Positions 8,463 through 18,919 of a stretch of DNA of 64,000 bases are shown here, in pieces. The translations under genes and the position numbers were made by a program. The notes under the pieces were generated by a model, which did no database searches, was not told the origin of the DNA, and was given only the letters and a program-made list of their open reading frames with translations. Source of the DNA: Alicycliphilus sp. UBA6560 (lineage in GTDB: Bacteria; Pseudomonadota; Gammaproteobacteria; Burkholderiales; Burkholderiaceae_C); the NCBI GenBank assembly GCA_002434305.1, contig DJJU01000006.1, forward strand, positions 372,001 through 436,000, read 5' to 3'. Numbering within the stretch: position 1 is the stretch's first letter; the number at the start of each line of letters is the position of its first letter.

Positions 8463-9722
8463 ATGGCAATCGTAGAAGTCAAGGTCCCCCAGTTGTCCGA
8501 ATCCGTGGCCGAGGCCACGCTGCTGCAATGGAAGAAAAAGCCCGGCGAAGCCGTGGCCGCCGACGAGATCCTGATCGAGATCGAGACGGACAAGGTGGTG
8601 TTGGAAGTGCCGGCTCCGGCGGCCGGCGTGCTCGCCGAGATCCTGCAAGCTGATGGCGCCACCGTTGTGGCCGAGCAGCCCATCGCCAAGATCGACACCG
8701 AGGCGGTGGCTGGCGCAACCGCTCCGGCCGCTGCCCCGGCGCCGGCTGCGGCTCCCACATCCGCCCCGGCAGCTGCCCCCGCCGCAGGCGGCGGCAAGGG
8801 CGACGTGGCCATGCCGGCCGCTGCCAAGATCCTGGCCGAGAACAATCTGTCCGCGTCCGACGTGCAGGGCACGGGCAAGGATGGCCGCGTGACCAAAGGC
8901 GACGCGCTGTCGGCCGTGGCAGGTGGCGTGAAGTCCACCGCCGCCGTCATTCCCACGGGCGTGCCCACCAAGGCGCTGCCGCAAGTGGCCGCACCCGCCT
9001 CGGCCACGCAGGATCTGGGCCAGCGCCCGGAGCAGCGCGTACCCATGAGCCGCCTGCGTGCCCGCATCGCCGAGCGCCTGCTGCAGTCGCAGTCCACCAA
9101 CGCCATCCTGACCACCTTCAACGAGGTGAACATGGCTCCGGTGATGGAGCTGCGCAAGAAGTTCCAGGACGCGTTCACCAAGGAGCACGGCGTCAAGCTC
9201 GGCTTCATGTCCTTCTTTGTGAAGGCCGCCGTGCATGCGCTCAAGAAGTACCCGGTGATCAACGCATCGGTTGACGGCAACGACATCGTCTACCACGGCT
9301 ACTTCGACATCGGCATTGCCGTGGGCTCTCCGCGTGGCCTGGTGGTGCCCATCCTGCGCAACGCCGACCAGATGAGCTTTGCCGATATCGAGAAGAAGAT
9401 CGCGGAGTTCGGCAAGAAGGCCCAGGACGGCAAGCTGGGCATCGAGGACATGACCGGTGGCACGTTCTCGATCTCGAACGGCGGCACCTTCGGTTCGATG
9501 ATGTCCACTCCCATCATCAACCCGCCGCAGTCGGCCATCCTCGGCGTGCACGCCACCAAGGACCGCGCCGTGGTCGAGAACGGCCAGGTCGTGGTGCGCC
9601 CGATGAACTACCTGGCCATGTCGTACGACCACCGCATCATCGACGGCCGCGAGGCCGTGCTGGGCCTGGTGGCCATGAAGGACGCGCTGGAAGATCCTTC
9701 GCGTCTCCTCTTCGATCTGTAA
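8463..9722 (+). CDS. sucB: Dihydrolipoyl succinyltransferase (E2 of 2-oxoglutarate dehydrogenase)
   Basis: This 419-residue E2 has three parts in order. The lipoyl domain carries the modified lysine in EIETDKVVLEV (about K44). An Ala/Pro-rich hinge and a peripheral-subunit-binding domain (AAAKILAENNLSASDV, about 118-135) follow. The C-terminal catalytic domain ends with SYDHRIIDGREA, which contains the active-site His. It transfers succinyl from lipoamide to CoA and forms the core of the complex. It begins 55 bp after sucA and is separated from lpdA by a hairpin with a T-run. Confidence 0.98.
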   Translation: MAIVEVKVPQLSESVAEATLLQWKKKPGEAVAADEILIEIETDKVVLEVPAPAAGVLAEILQADGATVVAEQPIAKIDTEAVAGATAPAAAPAPAAAPTSAPAAAPAAGGGKGDVAMPAAAKILAENNLSASDVQGTGKDGRVTKGDALSAVAGGVKSTAAVIPTGVPTKALPQVAAPASATQDLGQRPEQRVPMSRLRARIAERLLQSQSTNAILTTFNEVNMAPVMELRKKFQDAFTKEHGVKLGFMSFFVKAAVHALKKYPVINASVDGNDIVYHGYFDIGIAVGSPRGLVVPILRNADQMSFADIEKKIAEFGKKAQDGKLGIEDMTGGTFSISNGGTFGSMMSTPIINPPQSAILGVHATKDRAVVENGQVVVRPMNYLAMSYDHRIIDGREAVLGLVAMKDALEDPSRLLFDL

Positions 9723-9754
9723 GGCGCACCGCACAGGGCGCTTGCATCTATCGC

Positions 9755-9790
9755 AAACCCACCCTCGGCCCGGCCTTGCGGTGGGTTTTT
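9755..9790 (+). terminator. Hairpin with T-run between sucB and lpdA
   Basis: Arms AAACCCACC (9755-9763) and GGTGGGTTT (9780-9788) form a perfect 9-bp stem followed by TT. It could terminate or attenuate transcription before lpdA and lower lpdA expression relative to sucAB. Confidence 0.7.
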
Positions 9791-9819
9791 CCTTTCAGAT
9801 ACCAGATTTTCACAACACC

Positions 9820-11247
<1,428 letters not shown>

Positions 11248-11257
11248 TCGCGGGTTT

Positions 11258-11314
11258 GTAATGAAAATAGCTGCCAACGCTTGCTGGACAAGCGCTGGCA
11301 GCTATTGTTTTTGA
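11258..11314 (+). repeat. Dispersed AATAGCTG-type repeat acting as terminator hairpin
   Basis: Arms AGCTGCCAACGCTTG (11269-11283) and CAAGCGCTGGCAGCT (11289-11303) pair over 15 bp with one mismatch, followed by ATTGTTTTT. This copy probably ends lpdA transcription and lies directly before the zapE ribosome-binding site. Confidence 0.75.
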
Positions 11315-11328
11315 AGCAAGGAAGACTG

Positions 11329-12426
11329 GTGAACGTCAGGCAGACCTATGAGGCGGAGCTCGCCGCCAAGGGCTTCAAGAGCGACCCGGCGCAGCTGCGC
11401 GCCGTCGACGCCCTGGAGCGCTGCGCACAGGAGTGGGGCGCGTACCGGCAGCGGCGCTCCAACACGCTCAAGAAGCTGATCAACCGTCCGAGCATCCCCC
11501 GGGGGGTGTACATGTATGGCGGCGTGGGGCGCGGCAAGAGTTTTCTGATGGACTGCTTCTTCAACGCCGTGCCGCTCAAACGCAAGGTGCGCCTGCACTT
11601 TCACGAGTTCATGCGCGAGGTGCACCGCGAGCTGGCTTCGCTGCAGGGCCAGCAGAACCCGCTTCAAGTGCTGGGTGCGCGCATCGCCAAGCGCTACAAG
11701 CTGATCTGCTTTGACGAGTTCCACGTCGCGGACATCACCGACGCCATGATCCTGCACCGTCTGCTGGCAGCGCTGTTCGACAACGACGTGGGCTTTGTCA
11801 CCACATCCAACTTCAGACCCGACGACCTGTACCCCGGCGGGCTGCACCGCGACCGCATCCTGCCGGCGATCGAACTGCTCAACGAGCGCATGGAAGTGGT
11901 GAACGTAGACAACGGCACCGACTACCGCCGCCGCACCCTGGAAAACGCCAGGCTCTACCACTGCCCCCTGGGCGCCGAGGCGGACGCGGCCATGGCCGCC
12001 ACCTTCGACCTGCTGGCCGAGGTGCACGACGAGGACCCGGTGCTGCACATCGAGGCGCGACAGATCCGGGCCCTGCGCCGCGCCGGTGGGGTGGTCTGGT
12101 TCGACTTCCGCGAGCTGTGCATGGGCCCGCGCTCGCAGAACGACTACCTGGAGATCGCCTCACAGTTCCACACCGTGCTGCTGTCGGGCGTGCCGCACAT
12201 GCCGGTGAACATGGCCTCGCCCGCACGGCGCTTCACCTGGCTGGTGGACGTGCTGTATGACCGGCGCGTGAAGCTCATCATCTCGGCAGCCGTGCCGCCA
12301 GAGCAGCTCTATACCGAAGGGCCGCTGGCGCATGAATTCCCGCGCACCGTCTCGCGCCTGAACGAGATGCAGTCCAAGGAATTCCTGGCGCTGGAGCGCC
12401 GCGTGGTGGATACCAGCCTGACCTGA
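11329..12426 (+). CDS. zapE: Cell division protein ZapE (AFG1-like ATPase)
   Basis: This AAA-type P-loop ATPase has about 365 residues. Walker A is GGVGRGKS near residues 64-71, Walker B is LICFDEFHVADI, and FVTTSNFRPDDLY (sensor region) and HRDRILPAIELL follow. ZapE acts at the FtsZ ring under stress; the wider AFG1 family assists membrane-protein quality control. I chose GTG 11329, preceded by AAGGAAGA, because it gives VNVRQTYEAELA; starting further upstream would translate the dispersed repeat. It follows lpdA, a conserved beta-proteobacterial arrangement. Confidence 0.93.
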   Translation: MNVRQTYEAELAAKGFKSDPAQLRAVDALERCAQEWGAYRQRRSNTLKKLINRPSIPRGVYMYGGVGRGKSFLMDCFFNAVPLKRKVRLHFHEFMREVHRELASLQGQQNPLQVLGARIAKRYKLICFDEFHVADITDAMILHRLLAALFDNDVGFVTTSNFRPDDLYPGGLHRDRILPAIELLNERMEVVNVDNGTDYRRRTLENARLYHCPLGAEADAAMAATFDLLAEVHDEDPVLHIEARQIRALRRAGGVVWFDFRELCMGPRSQNDYLEIASQFHTVLLSGVPHMPVNMASPARRFTWLVDVLYDRRVKLIISAAVPPEQLYTEGPLAHEFPRTVSRLNEMQSKEFLALERRVVDTSLT

Positions 12427-12438
12427 GGAGCGCCATCC

Positions 12439-13086
12439 ATGCTGCCTATGCGCACCCTTTGCCATCGCGCCCTGGCCTTGACTCTGGGCGGCCTGCTGCT
12501 GCCCGCCCTGGCGCAGGCTGACCCGGCTGCGGCAGCCCGGCGCGATGCGCAGCGCGCCCAGCTGCAGCGCGAGCGCCAGGCCATCGAGGCGCAGCTTGCC
12601 AAGGACGAGGCCGCCTGCTACCGGCGCTTTGCTGTCGAGGACTGCCTGCGCCGCGCCCGCGCCGAGGCGCGCGAGCGCGACGCCATCCGCTGGCGCCAGG
12701 AGCTGGAACTCAACGACGAGGAGCGGCGCGAGAAAGCCGAGCAGCGTCGGCGTTCCATCGACGAGCGCCAGCAGGCCCAGCCCGTGCCGGACGCGCCGGC
12801 TGCCGGGCAGCCCGCACGCGGCACGGCCTTCGATGCCGCCCAGCGCGCGCAGCAGGCGCGCGAGCGCGCCGGCCAGCAAAGCGGCCGGCAAGCGGAGCAC
12901 GAGGCGCAGCGCCAACGCCGTGCGCAGGAGCAGGCCGAACAGGCGGAACGCTCGCGCGAGCGCTTTGAAGAAAGGCAGGAGAAGGCGCGCAAGCGCCGCG
13001 AGGCGCATGAGCGCGAGCGCGCCAATGCCGAAGCGGCCGGGCGGGCCGCGCCCCGGCCCTTGCCCGAGCCGGCCGCCGACCAGTGA
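12439..13086 (+). CDS. Secreted Arg/Glu-rich coiled-coil protein, function unknown
   Basis: This 215-residue protein starts with a clear signal peptide (hydrophobic LALTLGGLLLPALAQA, cleavage likely after AQA). The mature part is very rich in Arg, Glu, Ala and Gln, with long charged stretches predicted to form coiled coils. An ACYRRFAVEDCLRRARAEAR segment near residues 54-73 contains two Cys that could form a disulfide. The spacing of 12 bp after zapE suggests co-transcription. I do not recognise a functional domain. Location is probably periplasmic or at the envelope. Confidence 0.75.
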   Translation: MLPMRTLCHRALALTLGGLLLPALAQADPAAAARRDAQRAQLQRERQAIEAQLAKDEAACYRRFAVEDCLRRARAEARERDAIRWRQELELNDEERREKAEQRRRSIDERQQAQPVPDAPAAGQPARGTAFDAAQRAQQARERAGQQSGRQAEHEAQRQRRAQEQAEQAERSRERFEERQEKARKRREAHERERANAEAAGRAAPRPLPEPAADQ

Positions 13087-13104
13087 AGCCGGCGACGGGC
13101 CGCG

Positions 13105-13914
13105 TTAGTCCGCGCCGGTGCCGTGCAGCGCTGCCAGGCGCGGCGGAGCTTTTTCTTCCACCAGCTGCTCCATGCGGACGATGGCCAGCGACAGGTTGTC
13201 GCCGCCGCCGCCCGAGCGCGCCCGCGCCTTTTCGATGAAAAACTCCGAGGCCTCCCGCGGTGTCAGTGACTGCAGCACGGCGGCGAATTCGTCGGGCGAG
13301 AAGTAGTGCCACACGCCGTCGCTGCAGGCCAGCAGCACGTCGCCTGGCTGCAGCTGCGGGATGAAGTGGGGTGTGGCCGGTGGATCGGCCTCCGTGCCCA
13401 GGCAGCCGACAAGGATGTTGGAGTGCGGATGCGTCAGCGCCTCGGTGTCGGTGATCTCGCCGCGGTCTACCAATGCCTGCACGTACGAATGGTCGCTGGT
13501 GCGGTGCACCAGCTGTCCGTTGCGGAAGTGGTACAGGCGCGAATCGCCCGCATGCACCCAGTGGCAATCGCCGCGCGGATTGATGAGGAAGGCGGCGATG
13601 GTGCTGTGCGGCTCCTGCTCGGCCGAGATGGCCGTCAGGCGGATGACGATGTGCGACTCCTGGACGATGTGCTTGAGCAGTGCAGCGGCGTCGTCCGTGT
13701 CGGGCGAATAGCGCTCGAACAGCTGTCGCGCCGTCAGCATGACCTGGTCGGAGGCCTTGCGCCCGCCGCTGCGCCCACCCATGCCGTCAGCCACCACGCC
13801 CAGCACGCAGCCGTTGTGCCGCGAGTGCACCAGCAGGGCCACTTGGTCCTGCTGGTATTCGCGGTCACCCCTGTGGATGCCGGTGGCGGCGATCAGGCGA
13901 AACGGCTTGGTCAT
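13105..13914 (-). CDS. PP2C-family serine/threonine protein phosphatase
   Basis: This 269-residue PP2C/Stp-type phosphatase has the metal-binding and catalytic motifs in order: RGDREYQQDQ, VADGMGGRSGG, HAGDSRLYHF, LLACSDGVWHY and GGDNLSLAIVR. It would remove phosphates from Ser/Thr in the cytoplasm with Mn/Mg ions. Start ATG 13914 gives MTKPFRLIAATG; the open frame upstream has no PP2C character. No Hanks-type kinase partner is present in the window. It lies 34 bp downstream of bamD on the same strand. Confidence 0.93.
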   Translation of the reverse strand: MTKPFRLIAATGIHRGDREYQQDQVALLVHSRHNGCVLGVVADGMGGRSGGRKASDQVMLTARQLFERYSPDTDDAAALLKHIVQESHIVIRLTAISAEQEPHSTIAAFLINPRGDCHWVHAGDSRLYHFRNGQLVHRTSDHSYVQALVDRGEITDTEALTHPHSNILVGCLGTEADPPATPHFIPQLQPGDVLLACSDGVWHYFSPDEFAAVLQSLTPREASEFFIEKARARSGGGGDNLSLAIVRMEQLVEEKAPPRLAALHGTGAD

Positions 13915-13948
13915 GGCGCTGCGGTGTTGGCAAGCAAAAGGGTGGGTT

Positions 13949-14746
13949 TCACCAGAACTTCCACCAGGGGTTGTCCTTGGCGCGAAAGCCCTTGCCCAGT
14001 AGCGTGGTCTGCGGGTAGCTGGCCAACAGCACGCGGCGTGCGTCGTCACGCAGCTGCTCCATGCCCAGTGCGTCGTAGGAACGCACCAGGATGTACAGCG
14101 CCTCCTCGGTGGCCGGCACGTCCTTGTAGTCGGCAATGGCGCTCTGCGCGCGGCTGACGGCGGCCACGTAGGCGCCGCGCTCGAAGTAGTAGCGCGCTAC
14201 GTGCACCTCGTACTGGGCCAGCGAGTTGACGATGTAGGTCATACGCAGGCGGGCATCGGGCGTGTAGCGCGAATCGGGAAAGCGCGTGACCAGTTCGCGG
14301 AAGGATTCAAACGAATCCTTGGCGGCCTTCTGGTCGCGCTCGGACAGGTCCTGGCGCGAAATCCAGGAAAACATGCCCAGGTTGTCATTGAAATTGACCA
14401 GGCCCTTCAGGTACAGGGCGTAGTCGTAGGCCGGGCTGGCCGGATGCAGCTTCATGAAGCGGTCCAGCGTGGCGATGGCCTGGGCTTTCTCTCCGCCCTT
14501 GTATTGGGCATAGGCCTTTTCCAACTGGGCTTGCTGGGCTAGCGGCGTTCCGGCGGCGCGGCCTTCCAGCTTCTCCAGCAACGGCACGGCCTTGTCATAG
14601 GCGCCGCCATTGAGCTCGTCGCGTGCCTCGGAGTAGATCTTGTCCGTGCTCCAGCCGGCGGTCTTGTCTTCGGTGGTGTTGGCGCACCCGCCCAGCAAGG
14701 CGGCGGCCAGCAGGGCGGGCAGCAGGAACGGGGAAAAACGCGGCAT
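13949..14746 (-). CDS. bamD: Outer membrane assembly lipoprotein BamD
   Basis: This 265-residue lipoprotein has a signal peptide ending in a lipobox (LLGGCAN, lipidated Cys21). TPR-like helical repeats follow, with the conserved YxLxLxxLxxxNxxxFSWISRQD region and a C-terminal DNPWWKFW tail. BamD is the essential scaffold of the BAM complex that inserts beta-barrel proteins into the outer membrane from the periplasmic side. Start ATG 14746 gives a normal lipoprotein signal. It is divergent from dnaE across a 140-bp gap. Confidence 0.96.
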   Translation of the reverse strand: MPRFSPFLLPALLAAALLGGCANTTEDKTAGWSTDKIYSEARDELNGGAYDKAVPLLEKLEGRAAGTPLAQQAQLEKAYAQYKGGEKAQAIATLDRFMKLHPASPAYDYALYLKGLVNFNDNLGMFSWISRQDLSERDQKAAKDSFESFRELVTRFPDSRYTPDARLRMTYIVNSLAQYEVHVARYYFERGAYVAAVSRAQSAIADYKDVPATEEALYILVRSYDALGMEQLRDDARRVLLASYPQTTLLGKGFRAKDNPWWKFW

Positions 14747-14874
14747 GGGATTGGGCGATGGATGAGGAGTAGGAAACCGGCGCCTCGCTACGGGGACGAG
14801 CCCGGTCTGGCGCAGCGCAGCAGACCATTGTATGTAACGGTGCCCCGTGCCGGGCACGGGCATGGGGGCGTTTT

Positions 14875-14880
14875 TACAAT
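14875..14880 (+). promoter_or_regulatory. Candidate -10 box for leaderless dnaE
   Basis: TACAAT lies 6 nt before the dnaE ATG, and no Shine-Dalgarno motif is present, so transcription would start at or next to the start codon. Confidence 0.45.
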
Positions 14881-14886
14881 GTCCAG

Positions 14887-17800
14887 ATGTTTGTCCACCT
14901 GCGCCTGCATACCGAATTCTCCGTTGTCGATGGCACCGTGCGCATCGATGAGATCGTCAAGGCGGCTGCCCGAGACGGCCAGCCGGCCATGGCCATCAGC
15001 GACCTAAACAACCTGTTTGGCGCCATCAAGTTCTACCGGCAAGGGCGCAGCAAGGGGGTCAAGCCCCTGCTGGGCGCCGAAGTCACGCTGGAGGGTGAAC
15101 CCGGCCAGCCCGCGCCGCGCCTGCTGCTGCTGGCGCAGGGTCGCCAGGGCTACCTGAACCTGTGCGAGCTGCTGGCCCGCGCCTGGACCCGCAACGTGGT
15201 GCGCAACCAGCCGGTGTGCACCTGGCAGTGCCTGGAGGAGCTGGGCGGTGGTCTGATCGTCCTGTCCGGTGCCCAGGCCGGACCGGTGGGCCAGGCGCTC
15301 GTCAAGGGCAATCTGGAAGGAGCCGAAGCCATGGCGCAGCAGCTGGCGGCGCTCTTTCCTCGGCGCTTTTACATCGAGTTGCAGCGTGCCGGCCGCCCGG
15401 ATGACGAGGCCCACGTCAGCGCTGCCGTGCAGTTGGCAGCGCGGTTGCAGCTGCCGGTGGTGGCGACGCACCCCATTCAGTTCACGGCGCCCGATGACTA
15501 CGAGGCGCACGAGGCACGGGTGTGCATTGCCGAAGGCGAGATCCTGGCCAACCCGCGGCGTGTGCGCCGCTTCACGCGTGAGCAGCACTTCAAGACGGCC
15601 GCCCAGATGCAGGCGCTGTTCGCCGATGTGCCCTCGGCACTGTCCAACAGCGTGGAGATCGCGCGCCGCTGCAACCTGACCCTGGTGCTGGACAAGCCGC
15701 AGCTGCCCGACTTTCCCACCCCGGGCGGCATGCCCATCGACGGCTACTTCCGGCAGGCCTCGTTCGAGGGGCTGGAGGAGCGGTTGGTGCACCTGTTCCC
15801 CAACGAGGCTGAGCGCGAGCGACAGCGGCCCCGCTACGTGGAGCGGCTGGAGTTCGAGCTGGGCACCATCCTGAAGATGGGTTTCCCCGGCTATTTTCTG
15901 ATCGTGGGCGACTTCATCCAGTGGGCCAAGGCCAATGGCTGCCCAGTGGGCCCGGGCCGTGGCTCGGGCGCCGGCTCGCTGGTGGCCTATGCGCTGAAGA
16001 TCACGGATCTGGATCCGCTGCAGTACAACCTGCTGTTCGAACGCTTTCTGAATCCAGAGCGGGTGTCCATGCCCGACTTCGACATCGATTTCTGCCAGTC
16101 CAACCGCGACCGGGTCATCGAATACGTGAAGGACAAGTACGGCAAGAATGCCGTGAGCCAGATCGCCACCTTCGGCACCATGGCCGCCAAGGCTGCCATC
16201 CGCGACGTGGGCCGCGTGATGGACATGAGCTACACCTTCTGTGACGGCATCTCCAAGCTGGTGCCCGGCAAGCCCGGGCAGACCTACACGCTGGCCTATC
16301 CGCCCGAGCCCAAGAAGGAGGGCGACAAGAACAACTACGCCCTGGAGCTCGAACCCCTGCTGTACGAACGCGTGCGCAAGGAGGAGGACGTGCGCACCGT
16401 CATCGAAATGGCGCAAAAGCTCGAGGGCATGACGCGCAACATCGGCATGCACGCCGGCGGCGTGCTGATCGCGCCGGGCAAGCTGACGGACTTCTGCCCC
16501 CTGTACCAGCAGCCGGGCAGCGAGTCGGCCGTGAGCCAGTACGACAAGGACGACGTGGAGGCCATTGGCCTGGTCAAGTTCGACTTTCTGGGCCTGGCTA
16601 CGCTGACAATCCTGGAGATTGCGCGTGAGCTGATCAAGAAGCGCCACAAGGGCCAGGAGGACTTCGCCTTCGAACGCGTCCCGCTGGACGACGCGCGCAC
16701 CTACCGGCTGTTCTCCGAAGGCAAGACCGAGGCCGTGTTCCAGTTTGAAAGCCGCGGCATGCAGGGCATGCTGAAGGAGGCCCGGCCCAGTCGGCTAGAA
16801 GACCTGATCGCCCTGAACGCCCTGTACCGCCCGGGGCCCATGGACCTGATCCCCAGCTTCGTGAACCGCAAGCACGGTAAGGAAGAGGTGCTCTACCCGC
16901 ACCCGCTGGTCGAGCCGGTGCTGGCCGAGACCTACGGCATCATGGTCTACCAGGAGCAGGTCATGCAGACTGCCCAGGTGCTGGGCGGCTACAGCCTGGG
17001 CGGCGCCGATATGCTGCGCCGCGCCATGGGCAAGAAAAAGCCCGAGGAGATGGCCAAGCACCGCGAGATCTTCCGCAAGGGCGCGGCCGAGAAGGGTATC
17101 GGCGAGGCCCAGGCCGACGAGGTCTTCGACCTGATGGAGAAGTTTGCGGGCTACGGCTTCAACAAGTCGCATGCCGCGGCCTACTCTCTGCTGGCCTACC
17201 ACACGGGCTGGCTGAAGGTGCATTACACGGCAGAGTTCTACTGCGCCAACATGACCGTGGAAATGGACGACACGGACAAGCTCAAGGTGCTGTACGAGGA
17301 TGCCGTCAAGCACTTCGGCATCACCTTCGAGCCGCCCGACGTGAACCGTGGCAACTACCGCTTCGAGCCAGTGACCGACAAGGTCATCCGTTATGGCCTG
17401 GGCGCTGTCAAGGGTACGGGCCAGGCTGCCATCGAGGCCATCATCGCCGCCCGGGAAGGGCAGGGCGTAGGTCCCCAGGGAAGCACCTGCGGTCCATTTA
17501 CCAGCCTGTTCGACTTCTGCGTGCGCGTGGACCGCACCCGCATCAATAAGCGCACTGTGGAAGCCCTCATCAAGGCCGGGGCTTTTGACCGCCTGCATGC
17601 GGACCGCGCGGTGCTGGTCGCCTCTATTGACCGGGCCTTCGAATTCGCCAACGCGCAGCTGGCCAACGCCAACCAGGGTGGCCTGTTCGACATGATGGGC
17701 GAAGACGCCATCGGCTCCAGCACCCAGGAGCCCGATCTGGTGCAGGTGCCCGAGTGGGGCGTGAAGGAGCGTCTGACGCAGGAAAAAACTGCCATCGGCT

Positions 17801-18426
17801 TCTACCTTTCCGGCCATTTGTTCGACGAGGTCGAGGCCGAGGTGCGCCGCTTCGTGCGCACGCCGATCGCCGAGCTGGCCGACAGCCGCGAGCCGCAGGT
17901 CATGGCCGGCATCGTCAGCGACTGCCGCGTCATCAACGGCCAGCGCGGCAAGCTGGCACTGTTCAAGCTGGACGACAAGTCGGGTGCCATCGAGGCATCG
18001 GCTGACGAGGCCGTGATCGCCGCCGCCGGGCCCCTGCTGCGCGACGACGAGTTCGTGGTGCTGTCCGGGCGCCTGCAGCTGGACCACTTCAGCGGCGGCC
18101 TGCGGCTGAAGGTGCAGCAGGTCTGGAGCCTGGCGGACGCGCGGGCGCGCTTCGGCAAATACCTGCACGTGAGCAGCGCCCGGCGCCCGGACGTGGCAGC
18201 CATCGTGCGCGAGTTCCCGCCCAAGCGGGAGCACACCGAGCATGGCGAGGATCTGCTGCACGGCCTGCGCGTGCGCATCGCCGTGCATTGCGCGGCCGAC
18301 GACGCCGCGGCAATGGCCGAGCTGCAGCTGGGCGAGGGCAGCCGTTTCTTTCCCTGCGACGCCGCTCTGGCCGCCTGGAACGCCCAGGCGGGCGGCGGTG
18401 CGAATGTGGTGTATGAGCTAGGCTGA
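14887..18426 (+). CDS. dnaE: DNA polymerase III alpha subunit
   Basis: This 1179-residue replicative polymerase has the N-terminal PHP domain (FVHLRLHTEFSVVDG), the C-family catalytic core with PDFDIDFC near residue 395 carrying metal-binding Asp, GPGRGSGAGSLVAYAL upstream of it, and a further catalytic-core segment (FVNRKHGKEEVLYPHP). HhH, OB-fold and C-terminal tau/beta-binding regions follow. It copies both strands within the Pol III holoenzyme; the chi subunit gene holC is at 56578. Length fits beta-proteobacterial DnaE. The start is fixed by the conserved first residues, with a TACAAT box 6 nt upstream. Confidence 0.98.
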   Translation: MFVHLRLHTEFSVVDGTVRIDEIVKAAARDGQPAMAISDLNNLFGAIKFYRQGRSKGVKPLLGAEVTLEGEPGQPAPRLLLLAQGRQGYLNLCELLARAWTRNVVRNQPVCTWQCLEELGGGLIVLSGAQAGPVGQALVKGNLEGAEAMAQQLAALFPRRFYIELQRAGRPDDEAHVSAAVQLAARLQLPVVATHPIQFTAPDDYEAHEARVCIAEGEILANPRRVRRFTREQHFKTAAQMQALFADVPSALSNSVEIARRCNLTLVLDKPQLPDFPTPGGMPIDGYFRQASFEGLEERLVHLFPNEAERERQRPRYVERLEFELGTILKMGFPGYFLIVGDFIQWAKANGCPVGPGRGSGAGSLVAYALKITDLDPLQYNLLFERFLNPERVSMPDFDIDFCQSNRDRVIEYVKDKYGKNAVSQIATFGTMAAKAAIRDVGRVMDMSYTFCDGISKLVPGKPGQTYTLAYPPEPKKEGDKNNYALELEPLLYERVRKEEDVRTVIEMAQKLEGMTRNIGMHAGGVLIAPGKLTDFCPLYQQPGSESAVSQYDKDDVEAIGLVKFDFLGLATLTILEIARELIKKRHKGQEDFAFERVPLDDARTYRLFSEGKTEAVFQFESRGMQGMLKEARPSRLEDLIALNALYRPGPMDLIPSFVNRKHGKEEVLYPHPLVEPVLAETYGIMVYQEQVMQTAQVLGGYSLGGADMLRRAMGKKKPEEMAKHREIFRKGAAEKGIGEAQADEVFDLMEKFAGYGFNKSHAAAYSLLAYHTGWLKVHYTAEFYCANMTVEMDDTDKLKVLYEDAVKHFGITFEPPDVNRGNYRFEPVTDKVIRYGLGAVKGTGQAAIEAIIAAREGQGVGPQGSTCGPFTSLFDFCVRVDRTRINKRTVEALIKAGAFDRLHADRAVLVASIDRAFEFANAQLANANQGGLFDMMGEDAIGSSTQEPDLVQVPEWGVKERLTQEKTAIGFYLSGHLFDEVEAEVRRFVRTPIAELADSREPQVMAGIVSDCRVINGQRGKLALFKLDDKSGAIEASADEAVIAAAGPLLRDDEFVVLSGRLQLDHFSGGLRLKVQQVWSLADARARFGKYLHVSSARRPDVAAIVREFPPKREHTEHGEDLLHGLRVRIAVHCAADDAAAMAELQLGEGSRFFPCDAALAAWNAQAGGGANVVYELG

Positions 18427-18489
18427 AAATGCTTGAAAAGCGCCTCCGCGGCGCCAATTGTCGTGGGACCGCGCGCCAGTGCGGCTCGA

Positions 18490-18495
18490 TAGAAT
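18490..18495 (+). promoter_or_regulatory. Candidate -10 box for clpS
   Basis: TAGAAT lies 7 nt before ATG 18503 and overlaps ATG 18494. If it is the -10 element, the transcript would be leaderless from 18503. Confidence 0.35.
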
Positions 18496-18859
18496 GAATT
18501 TCATGGCAACCCAACCCCCTCCGCAGGCACCCACGCGGCCACTGGCCCCGTCCCGGGATGACGGCAGCGCGGCCGTGCTCGAACGCCGGCCCCTGAAGAC
18601 GCAGCCGCCGCAGATGTACCAGGTGGTCATGCTCAATGACGACTACACCCCCATGGAGTTCGTGGTCGTGGTGCTGCAGGAATTCTTCAACAAGGACAGG
18701 GAGGCGGCCACGCAGATCATGCTCAGGATTCACCTGGACGGAAAAGGCATCTGCGGCGTGTTCACGCGCGATGTGGCTGCCACCAAGGTGGGACAGGTGC
18801 TGGATGCCGCGCGCCAGGCCGGCCACCCCCTGCAATGCCTGAGTGAACCTGTTGAATAA
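18494..18859 (+). CDS. clpS: ATP-dependent Clp protease adaptor ClpS
   Basis: This 121-residue adaptor delivers N-end-rule substrates to ClpAP. The conserved core is visible: YQVVMLNDDYTPMEFVV, with the Asn-Asp pair that helps recognise the N-degron, HLDGKGICGVFTRDVA, and a C-terminal helix. The first 45 residues are a Pro/Ala-rich flexible extension that in the family engages ClpA. Two starts are possible, ATG 18494 and ATG 18503; a TAGAAT box favours the second. It lies 60 bp upstream of clpA, the normal arrangement. Confidence 0.96.
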   Translation: MNFMATQPPPQAPTRPLAPSRDDGSAAVLERRPLKTQPPQMYQVVMLNDDYTPMEFVVVVLQEFFNKDREAATQIMLRIHLDGKGICGVFTRDVAATKVGQVLDAARQAGHPLQCLSEPVE

Positions 18860-18919
18860 AAGGCCTTTGCCCCCGATCTACAGTCAATTCGCAACACGCA
18901 AGCACAAAGGAGTTCGCAC

